A DNA stretch of 12,602 nucleotides from Actinomycetota bacterium (GTDB lineage Bacteria > Actinomycetota > Acidimicrobiia > IMCC26256 > BP-133). Under the pieces are notes generated by a model. That model searched no databases. It was not told where the DNA came from and saw only the letters and a program-made list of their open reading frames with translations. Positions 1 to 6,732 of this stretch are shown here, piece by piece (position 1 is the stretch's first letter; the number at the start of each line of letters is the position of its first letter). The position numbers and the translations under genes were made by a program. The stretch is taken from NCBI GenBank assembly GCA_030838815.1, contig JAUZEX010000786.1, positions 1 through 12,602 on the forward strand, given 5' to 3'.

Positions 1-1549
1 GCAGCCCGGCGCCCTGGCCGGCCAGGTTGCGGGAGGCGGCCTGGGTGCGACGGTACAGCTCGTCGGCCTGGCTGTCCCGCCAGTGGTACTTGACCCACTC
101 GTCGTCGAGGAACCGGTAGGGCTCCTCCACGGCGGACGGACGGAAGTCGCCGGCCAGCTTGTTGTACTCGTCGAGCGTGAGGCGTCCCTGGGAGGTGGTG
201 TAGCGACCCGACTTGGCCGGCAGCGACGACGAGCCCGGGCCCATCCCGCCGACCGTGGGCGCGGCGCTGTCGTCGAGGAGGATGGAGTAGGGCAGGCCGC
301 TGATCATGTTCTTGGCGTCGTTGGAGGTGCGGGCCATGACGTACTCGTTGGCCCGCTGGCTCGGATAGCTGAGGAGCCCGACCATCTCGCCCAGGGCCAT
401 GTTCCCGTACTCGTCGTTGAGGAGCGGGATGAACCGCCGGGCCCGGTCGTCGATGGTGAACCAGTCCTCGGGGTCGTAGATGCCGGCCAGGTGGGCGAAG
501 TCCTTCGGAACCGAGGCGTAGACGAGAGCGCCGGCCTCGATCATCTGCAGCCGCGACCAGTCGGCGATGCGCTTCCACAGGTCGACGGTCGCCCCGGCCA
601 GGATCTCCCGGATCTGCTCCATCGTCCCGGCCAGCTGGGCGGGACTCCCCATGCCGACCGGCTGGTAGCCGTCGGTCAGGGCGTCGGACGTGTAGAGCCC
701 GACGGCGGCCACGTTGTCGGCCGAGTACGAGGGCTCGGACTCGAACGACGCCCAGTCGTCCATCAGGGTGAAGTTCGTGTTCTTGAGCACGACCGGAATC
801 GTGAGGTTGTTGTACTCCAGGGAGGTGGCGATCCCGTCCAGCCAGGGGTAGTCGCCCTCGGTGAGGTCGAACCAGTCCCGCACGATCATCTGCCGGGGCT
901 TGCCTTCAGGGTCAACGCCGAAGTTGTACGGACCGCTGTTGTGGATGCCGATGCGGCACTCGCAGTGGGCCAGGAAGGCGTATTGCGACAGCTGGGCCAT
1001 CAGCTGGGTCGACGCCGTGTGGAGCCGGTCGCCCGGCGCCACGTCGTAGAGGTCGGCCTCGAACACCTGCAGCGTCCGCTCGGGGAGGAGCTGGCCCCGG
1101 TCACCGGAGTCCTTGTTGGTCAGGTGCCCGTTGTTGCGCTGGAAGGCCAGGTTGAAGCGGCGGGCGAAGTCCGTGACGTAGACGACGTCCTCCCACGCGT
1201 CCTCCGGCCGGAGCACACCCATGGCCATCAGCAGCTCCCGGCCGAGGAGGTAGAAGTTCGACAGTGCCCAGCCCGAGTTCACCGTGTCGAGCTTGAGGCT
1301 CATCTCCCGGGCCCGGTCGCCGCACTCCTCGGCCGAGATGCGCTCCTCGACCCGGCGCAGCAGGGTGGGCCACCGGTAGAACGCGTTCAGGTACGACAGG
1401 AGGATGTAGGGGTTGACGGGGAACAGCTTCGATTCCTGCACCGTGCGGGTGATGCAGAGCCAGTAGGTGATGTCGCTCTGCTTGCGGATGAACTCGTTCG
1501 TCTCCAGCAGCTGCCGGTACCGCTGGTCACGCGTCGTCGGCTCTCCCAT
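1..1549 (-). CDS. Large partner protein 1 of the swivel-domain pairs (unknown family, 3' end outside window)
   Basis: I do not recognise this family; 516 codons are visible and the gene runs off the left edge. It is a divergent paralogue of the three other large proteins here: it shares ESKLFPVNPYI (about residues 39-49), YLLGRELLMAMG (100-111), DFARRFNLAFQRNNGHLTNKD (127-147, the family's FWRR...NxD block), CECRIGIHNSGPYNFG (196-211) and PWLDGI (235-240). From about residue 370 onward the sequence no longer aligns and forms an extra C-terminal region with a Gly/Ser-rich stretch near 433-443, so it is longer than its ~400-residue relatives. No signal peptide, membrane helix, Walker motif or ATP-grasp signature was seen. 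The ATG at 1549 shares its A with the TGA of the upstream swivel-domain gene (TGATG), implying translational coupling. Function is inferred only from the pairing: partner or substrate-binding subunit for the phosphohistidine domain protein. Confidence 0.85.
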   Translation of the reverse strand, partial: MGEPTTRDQRYRQLLETNEFIRKQSDITYWLCITRTVQESKLFPVNPYILLSYLNAFYRWPTLLRRVEERISAEECGDRAREMSLKLDTVNSGWALSNFYLLGRELLMAMGVLRPEDAWEDVVYVTDFARRFNLAFQRNNGHLTNKDSGDRGQLLPERTLQVFEADLYDVAPGDRLHTASTQLMAQLSQYAFLAHCECRIGIHNSGPYNFGVDPEGKPRQMIVRDWFDLTEGDYPWLDGIATSLEYNNLTIPVVLKNTNFTLMDDWASFESEPSYSADNVAAVGLYTSDALTDGYQPVGMGSPAQLAGTMEQIREILAGATVDLWKRIADWSRLQMIEAGALVYASVPKDFAHLAGIYDPEDWFTIDDRARRFIPLLNDEYGNMALGEMVGLLSYPSQRANEYVMARTSNDAKNMISGLPYSILLDDSAAPTVGGMGPGSSSLPAKSGRYTTSQGRLTLDEYNKLAGDFRPSAVEEPYRFLDDEWVKYHWRDSQADELYRRTQAASRNLAGQGAGL

Positions 1550-2277
1550 CACGCTGCGCCCCCTGCAATCCGCTTCCAGACGCGGGCCCGCACCGCCGTG
1601 CCCGCCGAGTACTCCTCGGCCGTCGGCACCGCCGCCGTGGCCTCGATCTCCACCTCGTCGCCGTCGTGGAGGTCGGTGACGGCGGCGTTCATCAGGCAGG
1701 GGATGCCGTACTCCCGGGTGAGGATCCCGAGGTGGGACCGGACCGTGCCGCCGAGGCAGATCACGGCCCGGAACCCGTCGAGGATCGGCGCCGTCAGGGT
1801 GCCGCCCGAGTCGTCGATGACCGCCACGGTCCCCTCGGGGACACCATCGGTCAGGAAGTCGATGACCTGCTCGGGGGACGAGACGAAGGCAATCGTCCCG
1901 CTGACGTTGGCCTGGTGGCGGGCCACGTTGTCACCGAGACCCACGACCTTGCGCCCGTCGGCCACAGCGCCGAGGCCTTCCTGCTCGGACTCCACCGCCT
2001 CCGCCCGCGTGTACTTGTCGGGCTCCTCCCGCAGCGAGATCTCGGCCGAGAACTGGAACTTCCGGCCACTGGCCAGGAACTCGCGCTCGATGGCGAGGAC
2101 GTCGTCGGCCGACAGCAGGTCGAACTGGCGGTCGAAGACGAGCGACTTCCAGGCGCCGCCGAGCTCGGCGGCGCGGCGGGCGACGTGCTCCCGGACGGCG
2201 GTGTGGAAGGCCCGGGGCACCTCGGTCAGCTCCTCGGCCCCCCACTTGACGCCGAGCGGCGTGGTGGTCTCAGGCAT
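1549..2277 (-). CDS. PEP-utilisers-type phosphohistidine swivelling domain protein 1, with N-terminal extension
   Basis: A 242-residue protein. Residues about 125-215 are a phosphohistidine swivelling domain of the type found in PEP synthase, PPDK and PTS enzyme I: a P-x-L hydrophobic strand leading into AVICLGGTVRSHLGILTREY and then GIPCLMN. His182 aligns with the phosphorylated His of those enzymes. The first ~120 residues (Arg/Glu-rich, probably helical) have no counterpart in the other three small proteins and I cannot assign them. No ATP-grasp or PEP-binding barrel is attached, so the domain is stand-alone. The start at ATG 2277 is supported by GGAGG at 2288-2292, 10 bases upstream. It lies 24 bases after the preceding large gene and overlaps the next large gene by one base (TGATG). 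The domain assignment is strong; that it is really phosphorylated is inference. Confidence 0.85.
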   Translation of the reverse strand: MPETTTPLGVKWGAEELTEVPRAFHTAVREHVARRAAELGGAWKSLVFDRQFDLLSADDVLAIEREFLASGRKFQFSAEISLREEPDKYTRAEAVESEQEGLGAVADGRKVVGLGDNVARHQANVSGTIAFVSSPEQVIDFLTDGVPEGTVAVIDDSGGTLTAPILDGFRAVICLGGTVRSHLGILTREYGIPCLMNAAVTDLHDGDEVEIEATAAVPTAEEYSAGTAVRARVWKRIAGGAA

Positions 2278-2301
2278 GGTGTCGTGTCCTCCGTAGCTCC
2301 G

Positions 2302-3549
2302 TCAGTGGATCGCCGAGAAGGCGCTGGGCCGGTCGTGCATGATGAGCGCGCCGGCGAAGATCCCGCCGGTGGCGGCGTCGTCGTCGAACGGGTCGGGGTA
2401 GTACTGCAGCGTCTCCTTGGAGATCTCCCAGTCGATGCGGTCGAACACCCCGGCGTCGCGGGCGAAGGGGATCAGCCCCCAGCAGTACATCTCGGCCGCC
2501 GACATGATCTTGTCCCGGCGCGGCAACTTGGCGAAGTGCTGGTACAGCTTGAGGTGCGTCTTGCTGTAGGCCTTGGTCAGGTCGCCCCACTCCCCGTCGG
2601 GGATGGGGACGAGGTCGTCGCCCCGGCGGGCGTAGACGGCGACATCGGTCACGACTTCGAGCAGCTCGTCCGGTTCGGTGAAGCTGGTGCCCCAGTCGTT
2701 GATCTCGATCTTCAGCCGGTCGGCGGGCACGACGAGACCGATCGACAGGTTGTCGTGGGGGACGTCGCAGTGCTCGCTCCAGGGGAAGGCGCTGCGGCCG
2801 AGCTGGAGGTAGTCCCGGATGATCAGGAGCCGCCCGTCGCCGAGGTCGTAGGGCCCGGAGTCGTAGATGCCGACCCGGGAGTCCGTGTAGTAGAGGAAGG
2901 CGTACCCGGCCAGCGTGGCGTTGAGCCGCCGGAACGTCGCCCGCGTGTCGTCGGTCAACGGCCGGCTCTCGGCGGCGAATCTCTGCACGATGGGGGCGGG
3001 CAGGTAGGGGTTGGCGTCGTTGGCGTCCTTGTTGTTGAGGGCGCCGTCGTTGCGATGGGCCAGCGTCATCCGCCGCCAGAAGTCGATCACCGGGCGGATG
3101 CCGTCGACGTTCTCGTCCGGCTTCAACTCGCCCATCTGGATCAGGCATTCCCGGCCGCACAGGTAGTGGAAGCCGGCCATCCAGATCCACAGCGGGCTGA
3201 TCCTGCTCGGCGTGTCCCGGTTGTCGCGGGCGATGTCCTCGGCCTTCTTGGCCGCCTCGATCACCCGGACCCGGTCGGTGTAGGTGTGGTAGTCCTCCAC
3301 CAGCGAGACGCAGATGTAGGGCGTCATCGGGAACAGCTCGGAGGTGAAGGACGAGCGGCGGGTCAGCTCCGGTTTGAAGCCCACGCCCATGTGGAGGATG
3401 AGGTCGTTCAGTTTCTCGTCGTCGAGCTCCTCGCTGACCAGCTCCTGCACCTGGTCGTCGGTGAGCCGGCCGAGCGTCCACTTCTTGTAGCCCAGCTCGT
3501 CGCCGTCGCTGCGGATGTAGTCCCACCACTGGTTCCGGATCGAAGACAT
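2302..3549 (-). CDS. Large partner protein 2 of the swivel-domain pairs (unknown family)
   Basis: A 415-residue protein of unrecognised family, clearly paralogous to the three other large proteins. Shared blocks: FTSELFPMTPYI (68-79), EDY (85-87), YLCGRECLIQMGEL (129-142), DFWRRMTLAHRNDGALNNKD (156-175), TDSRVGIYDSGPYDLG (222-237), W..H...PHDN (257-267), INDWGT (283-288), AAEMYCW (351-357) and AGVFDRIDWE (366-375). Its N-terminus is about 28 residues longer than in the two closest paralogues. Nothing membrane-like or secreted is visible, so it should be cytoplasmic. The start at ATG 3549 follows a good ribosome binding site (AGGGGAG) lying in the 11-base gap after the preceding swivel gene. 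Conserved Asp, Arg, Asn and His in the SR...SGPY and PHxN blocks could form a ligand or active site, but that is inference. Confidence 0.88.
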   Translation of the reverse strand: MSSIRNQWWDYIRSDGDELGYKKWTLGRLTDDQVQELVSEELDDEKLNDLILHMGVGFKPELTRRSSFTSELFPMTPYICVSLVEDYHTYTDRVRVIEAAKKAEDIARDNRDTPSRISPLWIWMAGFHYLCGRECLIQMGELKPDENVDGIRPVIDFWRRMTLAHRNDGALNNKDANDANPYLPAPIVQRFAAESRPLTDDTRATFRRLNATLAGYAFLYYTDSRVGIYDSGPYDLGDGRLLIIRDYLQLGRSAFPWSEHCDVPHDNLSIGLVVPADRLKIEINDWGTSFTEPDELLEVVTDVAVYARRGDDLVPIPDGEWGDLTKAYSKTHLKLYQHFAKLPRRDKIMSAAEMYCWGLIPFARDAGVFDRIDWEISKETLQYYPDPFDDDAATGGIFAGALIMHDRPSAFSAIH

Positions 3550-3560
3550 GCGGCTCCCCT

Positions 3561-3917
3561 CTACGCCTCTCGCTGGACCGTGCCCTGCCCGGCGCCGTCC
3601 TCCAGGACGAGCGTCACCGTCGCACCGGTGTCGAGCTCCTCCTTCAGGTCGACGGCCATGAGGCAGGGCAGCTGGAACTCCCGGGAGACGATGGCCAGGT
3701 GGGAACGGAGCGTCCCGCTGGTGCAGACGAGGCCGCCGAGGCGACCGAGGATGGGGGACAGGAACGTCGTGCCGCCCGACTCCACCAGGGCGATGGTGTC
3801 GTCGAGGTCGGCGTCGATCACGTCGAGGACGTCGTCGGGAGTGGTGAAGCGGCGGATGACGCCCTTCACCGTCCCCTTGCCGTAGGCGATGTCGCCCTGG
3901 CCGATGACAGTGCTCAT
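3561..3917 (-). CDS. Stand-alone phosphohistidine swivelling domain protein 2
   Basis: A 118-residue protein consisting almost only of a PEP-utilisers-type swivelling domain: TFLSPILGRLGGLVCTSG (51-68), then TLRSHLAIVSREFQLPCLM (69-87), with His73 at the position of the phosphorylated His in PEP synthase, PPDK and enzyme I. In those enzymes the domain swings between an ATP- or PEP-binding site and the acceptor site; here both of those partner domains are missing. The start at ATG 3917 overlaps the stop of the upstream large gene by four bases (ATGA), which both fixes the start and implies coupling. A longer open frame extends upstream, but it only mirrors the coding strand of the large gene in another frame. 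The most divergent C-terminus of the three short swivel proteins suggests it pairs specifically with the large protein directly downstream. Confidence 0.88.
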   Translation of the reverse strand: MSTVIGQGDIAYGKGTVKGVIRRFTTPDDVLDVIDADLDDTIALVESGGTTFLSPILGRLGGLVCTSGTLRSHLAIVSREFQLPCLMAVDLKEELDTGATVTLVLEDGAGQGTVQREA

Positions 3918-5116
3918 TCGATCGGCCCCCAGACGCTGTCGCGGGACTGGGGCACGAAGACGCCGCCGAGGAGTTGGAGGGCGTAGTCGTCGTCGGACAG
4001 GCGCTCGTACATGGAGGTGACCCGGGACGACAGCTCCCAGTCGATGTCGTCGAACGCACCGGCGGCGTGGGCCCAGCTCTTGAGCTTCCAGGCGTACATC
4101 TGCGTGGCGCAGATCGTCCGTTCCTTGACCGACATCTCCGAGAAGCGGAGGTAGAGCTGCTTGTGGGCCTTGCGGAGGGCAGCGGTGACATTGGCCAGTT
4201 CGGCCATCGGCAGGGCCTGCAGCGTTCCGTTGTCGGTCACGTAGACGCGGGCGTGGGTGAGCTGCTTCAGGTATTCCGTGGGGCTGAACCAGGCCGTCCC
4301 CCAGATGTTGTTCTCCATCTGCACCTCGCCGGGGAGCCCGTAGGCGATGACGAAGTTGTGGTACGGCAACAGGTCCCGGATCCCCTCGGTCCAGGGGAAG
4401 TCGCCCATGGCGTCGGTGGTCAGCTCCCGCAGCGCCATGAACCCTCCGCTGCCCTTCCCGGAGCTGGGGCCCAGCGGGTAGGGGCCGGTGTCGCACACGG
4501 CCATGCGGGAGTCGCAGTTCTCCAGGAAGCAGTACGACATCAGCTGGGCGCCGAACTTCCGGACGGTCGAGCGCACCTCGTCGTCGGCCGGGATCAGGTC
4601 GTCGCCGAGCCGGGCCAGCTGCTCGCCGTCGAGGACACGGGAGCTGTCCTTCGGGTCGGCGTCGATGTTGGCCAGCACGCCGTCGCTCCGCAGCGCGATC
4701 GTGGCCCGGCGCCAGAAGTTGAGGACCTCGAGATGGTCATCGAGATCGCTGGAGCGGTCGAGCTCGCCGAGGTCGATGAACAGCTCCCGGCCGGCCAGGT
4801 AGTGGAGCGGCATGGCGACGAGGCAGATGAAGTTCTTCTTCGTTCCGACCGGCAGGCCGACGCGGGCGATGTCCTCGGGGGTCATCCTGGCCGCGATGGC
4901 CCGCATCCGCTGCGGCATCCGGAGGTAGTCCTCCAGGTGGGCCATGATGATGTAGGTGTTCATGCCGAACAGCTCGGACTCGAACACGGTGCGGCGGGCC
5001 AGCTCCGACTTGTAGGCGCCGCCGATGCGCTGGAAGAGCCAGTTCCACTCCTCGAGGGTCGGCGTGTAGTCGATGTCGAGGTAGAGCTGCTTGAGGTCGG
5101 GCGTGACGGTTGCCAT
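3914..5116 (-). CDS. Large partner protein 3 of the swivel-domain pairs (unknown family)
   Basis: A 400-residue protein of unrecognised family and the closest relative of the large protein encoded at 6733-7917; the two align end to end without major gaps and are mostly identical in the conserved blocks. Landmarks: LEEWNWLFQRIGGAYKSEL (21-39), FESELFGMNTYI (45-56), HLEDYL (60-65), HYLAGRELFIDLGELD (105-120), FWRRATIALRSDG (134-146), NCDSRMAVCDTGPYPLG (200-216), PWTEGI (241-246), YHNF (252-255), NNIWGTAWF (269-277), AHKQLY (317-322), MYAWKLKSWA (340-349) and AFDDIDWELS (354-363). There is no signal peptide or hydrophobic helix. A longer upstream reading frame exists, but the ATG at 5116 shares its A with the TGA of the swivel gene before it (TGATG) and aligns with the start of the paralogue, so it is preferred. 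Its stop overlaps the next gene by four bases. Confidence 0.9.
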   Translation of the reverse strand: MATVTPDLKQLYLDIDYTPTLEEWNWLFQRIGGAYKSELARRTVFESELFGMNTYIIMAHLEDYLRMPQRMRAIAARMTPEDIARVGLPVGTKKNFICLVAMPLHYLAGRELFIDLGELDRSSDLDDHLEVLNFWRRATIALRSDGVLANIDADPKDSSRVLDGEQLARLGDDLIPADDEVRSTVRKFGAQLMSYCFLENCDSRMAVCDTGPYPLGPSSGKGSGGFMALRELTTDAMGDFPWTEGIRDLLPYHNFVIAYGLPGEVQMENNIWGTAWFSPTEYLKQLTHARVYVTDNGTLQALPMAELANVTAALRKAHKQLYLRFSEMSVKERTICATQMYAWKLKSWAHAAGAFDDIDWELSSRVTSMYERLSDDDYALQLLGGVFVPQSRDSVWGPIE

Positions 5117-5487
5117 CAGGCGCCACCTCCCACCCGGCGGATCGTGCCGACGGACTGACCGGCCAGATCGAGCACGATCTCCTCGCCGTCGGCGATCTCG
5201 CCGTCGAGCTGTGTACCCATCAGGCAGGGAATCTCGAACTCCCGGGCCAGGATCGCGAGGTGCGACTCGAGGCTGCCGGCGGTGCACACGACCGCCTTGA
5301 CCTCGGCCAGGATCGGGGACAGGAACGTCATCCCGCCCTTGCCCACGAAGGCGATCAGGTTGGGGAGCTCGTCCTCGTCGGCCCCGACCACGTCAGCCGG
5401 GTTGTGGAACCAGCGGGCCGCACCCTGAATCTGACCAGCTGGGAACAGGTTCGCGCCCGTCCCGACGGCCTCGGCCACGTCAGCCAT
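5116..5487 (-). CDS. Stand-alone phosphohistidine swivelling domain protein 3, first gene of the leftward operon
   Basis: A 123-residue single-domain protein. Residues 53-90 carry the PEP-utilisers swivelling-domain core: MTFLSPILAEVKAVVCTAG, then SLESHLAILAREFEIPCLMG, with His76 at the phosphoacceptor position of PEP synthase/PPDK/enzyme I. The Thr two residues before that His in the canonical T-S-H is Glu here. It is nearly the same protein as the one at 6318-6707, including the N-terminal NLF.AG....RWF..PADVV segment (13-34), which looks like the strand that starts the domain. The start at ATG 5487 has a purine-rich AAGGGAGG site a few bases upstream. It is the first gene after the divergent promoter region, so it should be the most directly controlled by the MarR protein. 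Donor and acceptor of phosphate, if any, are unknown. Confidence 0.9.
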   Translation of the reverse strand: MADVAEAVGTGANLFPAGQIQGAARWFHNPADVVGADEDELPNLIAFVGKGGMTFLSPILAEVKAVVCTAGSLESHLAILAREFEIPCLMGTQLDGEIADGEEIVLDLAGQSVGTIRRVGGGA

Positions 5488-5562
5488 TGCGCCTCCCTTG
5501 TCGCACGGCGCGCTGCGCCGGCGCTTGGTGGGTCACGGAGCCGGGCGGGCAGTGCGAAGGCC

Positions 5563-5580
5563 GGGAGCGGATTCGCTCCC
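5563..5580 (-). repeat. Hairpin in the presumed 5' leader of the leftward operon
   Basis: GGGAGCG and CGCTCCC form a perfect 7-bp stem with a 4-base loop. It lies between the proposed promoter (5613-5641) and the first start codon (5487), so it would be in a roughly 120-base untranslated leader. No T run follows on the minus strand, so it does not look like a terminator. It could stabilise the message or bind a regulator. Confidence 0.4.
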
Positions 5581-5612
5581 CGACGTGCATCCCCCCGGTG
5601 CGTCGAGGCCCG

Positions 5613-5641
5613 AACTTACTCTAGCTCTAGACTTTTGTCTA
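5613..5641 (-). promoter_or_regulatory. Candidate promoter of the leftward operon
   Basis: On the minus strand, TAGACA (5641-5636) is a five-of-six match to the TTGACA -35 box; it is followed after exactly 17 bases by TAAGTT (5618-5613), a TANNNT -10 box. The area is markedly AT-richer than its surroundings. Transcription would begin near 5606 and yield a leader of about 120 bases before the start at 5487. The call rests on consensus match and spacing only. Confidence 0.55.
5620..5641. promoter_or_regulatory. Overlapping palindromes, candidate MarR operator
   Basis: Two inverted repeats overlap: TCTAG-CT-CTAGA (5620-5631) and TAGAC-TTTT-GTCTA (5628-5641). Both sit inside the -35 box and the spacer of the proposed leftward promoter, where bound protein would block RNA polymerase. 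AT-rich palindromes of this size next to a divergent marR gene are the usual form of MarR-family operators. Binding by the adjacent regulator is inference. Confidence 0.5.
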
Positions 5642-5718
5642 TCGATTCTTTGCGCTCTCGACTACCGACACAACGATTACTCGGCTGTTGACCAATGGTG
5701 GAGGACGGGGCCGCCCCG

Positions 5719-5731
5719 TACCATGGGCCTG
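5719..5731 (+). promoter_or_regulatory. Candidate -10 box giving a leaderless marR message
   Basis: TACCAT at 5719-5724 fits the TANNNT -10 consensus and ends seven bases before the GTG at 5731, the arrangement typical of leaderless actinobacterial genes. No convincing -35 box is found at the usual distance, and no ribosome binding site is placed for this GTG, which agrees with leaderless translation but does not prove it. Confidence 0.3.
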
Positions 5732-6234
5732 TGCCGCTCGACGACCAGTCGGATCCGCTGGTGACCGTCCACCATGAGTGGCGGCTGCGCTGGTCGGGGG
5801 CCGACGCCATGACGGCGGCGATGTCCATCGCCCGGGCCGAGCAGCTCGTCGTCGCCCGGCTCAACGCCGCCCTGCGGCCGTTCGACCTCACCATGGGGCG
5901 CTACGAGACCCTGCTCCTGCTGGCCATCAGCGGCGCCGGCCAACTCCCCCTGGGCCGGATGAGCGACCTGATGATGGTCCACCCGACGAGCATCACCAAC
6001 AACATCGACCGCCTCGAGGCCCAGGGGTACGTGCGGCGGATCCCCCACGAGAGCGACCGGCGGACGACCCTGGCCGAGATCACCTCCAGCGGGCGCGAGA
6101 TCGTCGACATCGCCTCCCACGAGCTCCAGAAGATCGACTTCGGGCTCGACACCCTGTCCCCGAAGGAGCGGGTCCAGCTCAGCCGGATCCTGCGGAAGGT
6201 CCGGACGGACGGCGCCGAGGTCGGAATCGAATGA
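5731..6234 (+). CDS. MarR-family winged-helix transcriptional regulator
   Basis: A 167-residue DNA-binding regulator; MarR proteins act as dimers, bind palindromic operators and usually release DNA on binding a small, often phenolic, ligand. Seen here: an N-terminal dimerisation helix, then the winged helix-turn-helix with LGRMSDLMMVHPTSITNNID at about 74-93 (recognition helix about 84-96) and a wing containing the family's D-x-R motif (ESDRRTTLAEIT, 107-118), then C-terminal dimerisation helices. An in-frame ATG at 5695 would add 12 residues; neither start has a well-placed ribosome binding site, and GTG 5731 is preferred because a -10 box lies seven bases upstream. It stands between two divergent sets of swivel-domain pairs, so it most probably controls both. 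The ligand cannot be read from the sequence. Confidence 0.9.
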   Translation: MPLDDQSDPLVTVHHEWRLRWSGADAMTAAMSIARAEQLVVARLNAALRPFDLTMGRYETLLLLAISGAGQLPLGRMSDLMMVHPTSITNNIDRLEAQGYVRRIPHESDRRTTLAEITSSGREIVDIASHELQKIDFGLDTLSPKERVQLSRILRKVRTDGAEVGIE

Positions 6235-6317
6235 GCCGTGGATGAACGGCCCCGGCGGTTCTACCCTGAGGGCCCGGAGCCGACGTGAGAGCTGGCACCG
6301 GAACGGGGGGAACGGAC

Positions 6318-6707
6318 GTGGCTCGGTCGATCGATGAAGGGGAGGTCGTCGGGGAGGGCGAGAACCTGTTCTGCGCCGGGGAGGTCCGCGGCGAGGTCCG
6401 GTGGTTCCGGACGCCGGCCGACGTGGTGTCGGCCGTGAGCGACGACCTGACCGGGGTCGTCGCCTTCGTGTACCACGGGGGCATGACCTTCCTGTCGCCG
6501 ATCCTGGCCGAGGTCAAGGCGGTCGTCTGCACCGCCGGCAGCCTGGAATCGCACCTGGCCCTCCTGGCCCGGGAGTTCGAGATGCCCTGCATCATGGGGG
6601 CCCGGCTCGACGTGGTGTTGTCGGACGGCGACGACGTCGTCCTCGGCCTCGGCGACCCCGACCGGGCCCAGATCCGCCGGCTCCTCCCGGTCCTGGCCCC
6701 GGGCTGA
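6318..6707 (+). CDS. Stand-alone phosphohistidine swivelling domain protein 4
   Basis: A 129-residue single-domain protein, the close paralogue of the one at 5116-5487. The swivelling-domain core spans about 56-94: MTFLSPILAEVKAVVCTAG, then SLESHLALLAREFEMPCIMG, with His79 at the phosphoacceptor position. As in the paralogue, Glu replaces the canonical Thr before S-H, and a Cys follows the Pro of the IP motif. The GTG at 6318 is preferred because GGGGGG lies seven bases upstream and its N-terminus aligns with the paralogue; an in-frame GTG at 6285 would add 11 residues. It follows the marR gene by 83 bases; TACCCT at 6262-6267 is a weak possible -10 box. It precedes its large partner by 25 bases, so the two are surely cotranscribed. 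Confidence 0.88.
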   Translation: MARSIDEGEVVGEGENLFCAGEVRGEVRWFRTPADVVSAVSDDLTGVVAFVYHGGMTFLSPILAEVKAVVCTAGSLESHLALLAREFEMPCIMGARLDVVLSDGDDVVLGLGDPDRAQIRRLLPVLAPG

Positions 6708-6732
6708 ACCGGCGGTCCGAAGCAGAGGAGCG

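Noticed and set aside
83..2296. Very long open frames on the plus strand opposite the leftward operon (also 1666-3885 and 3974-5158)
   Set aside because: They are rich in Val, Gly, Asp, Arg and Pro in the pattern of antisense high-GC frames and overlap the well-supported minus-strand genes completely.
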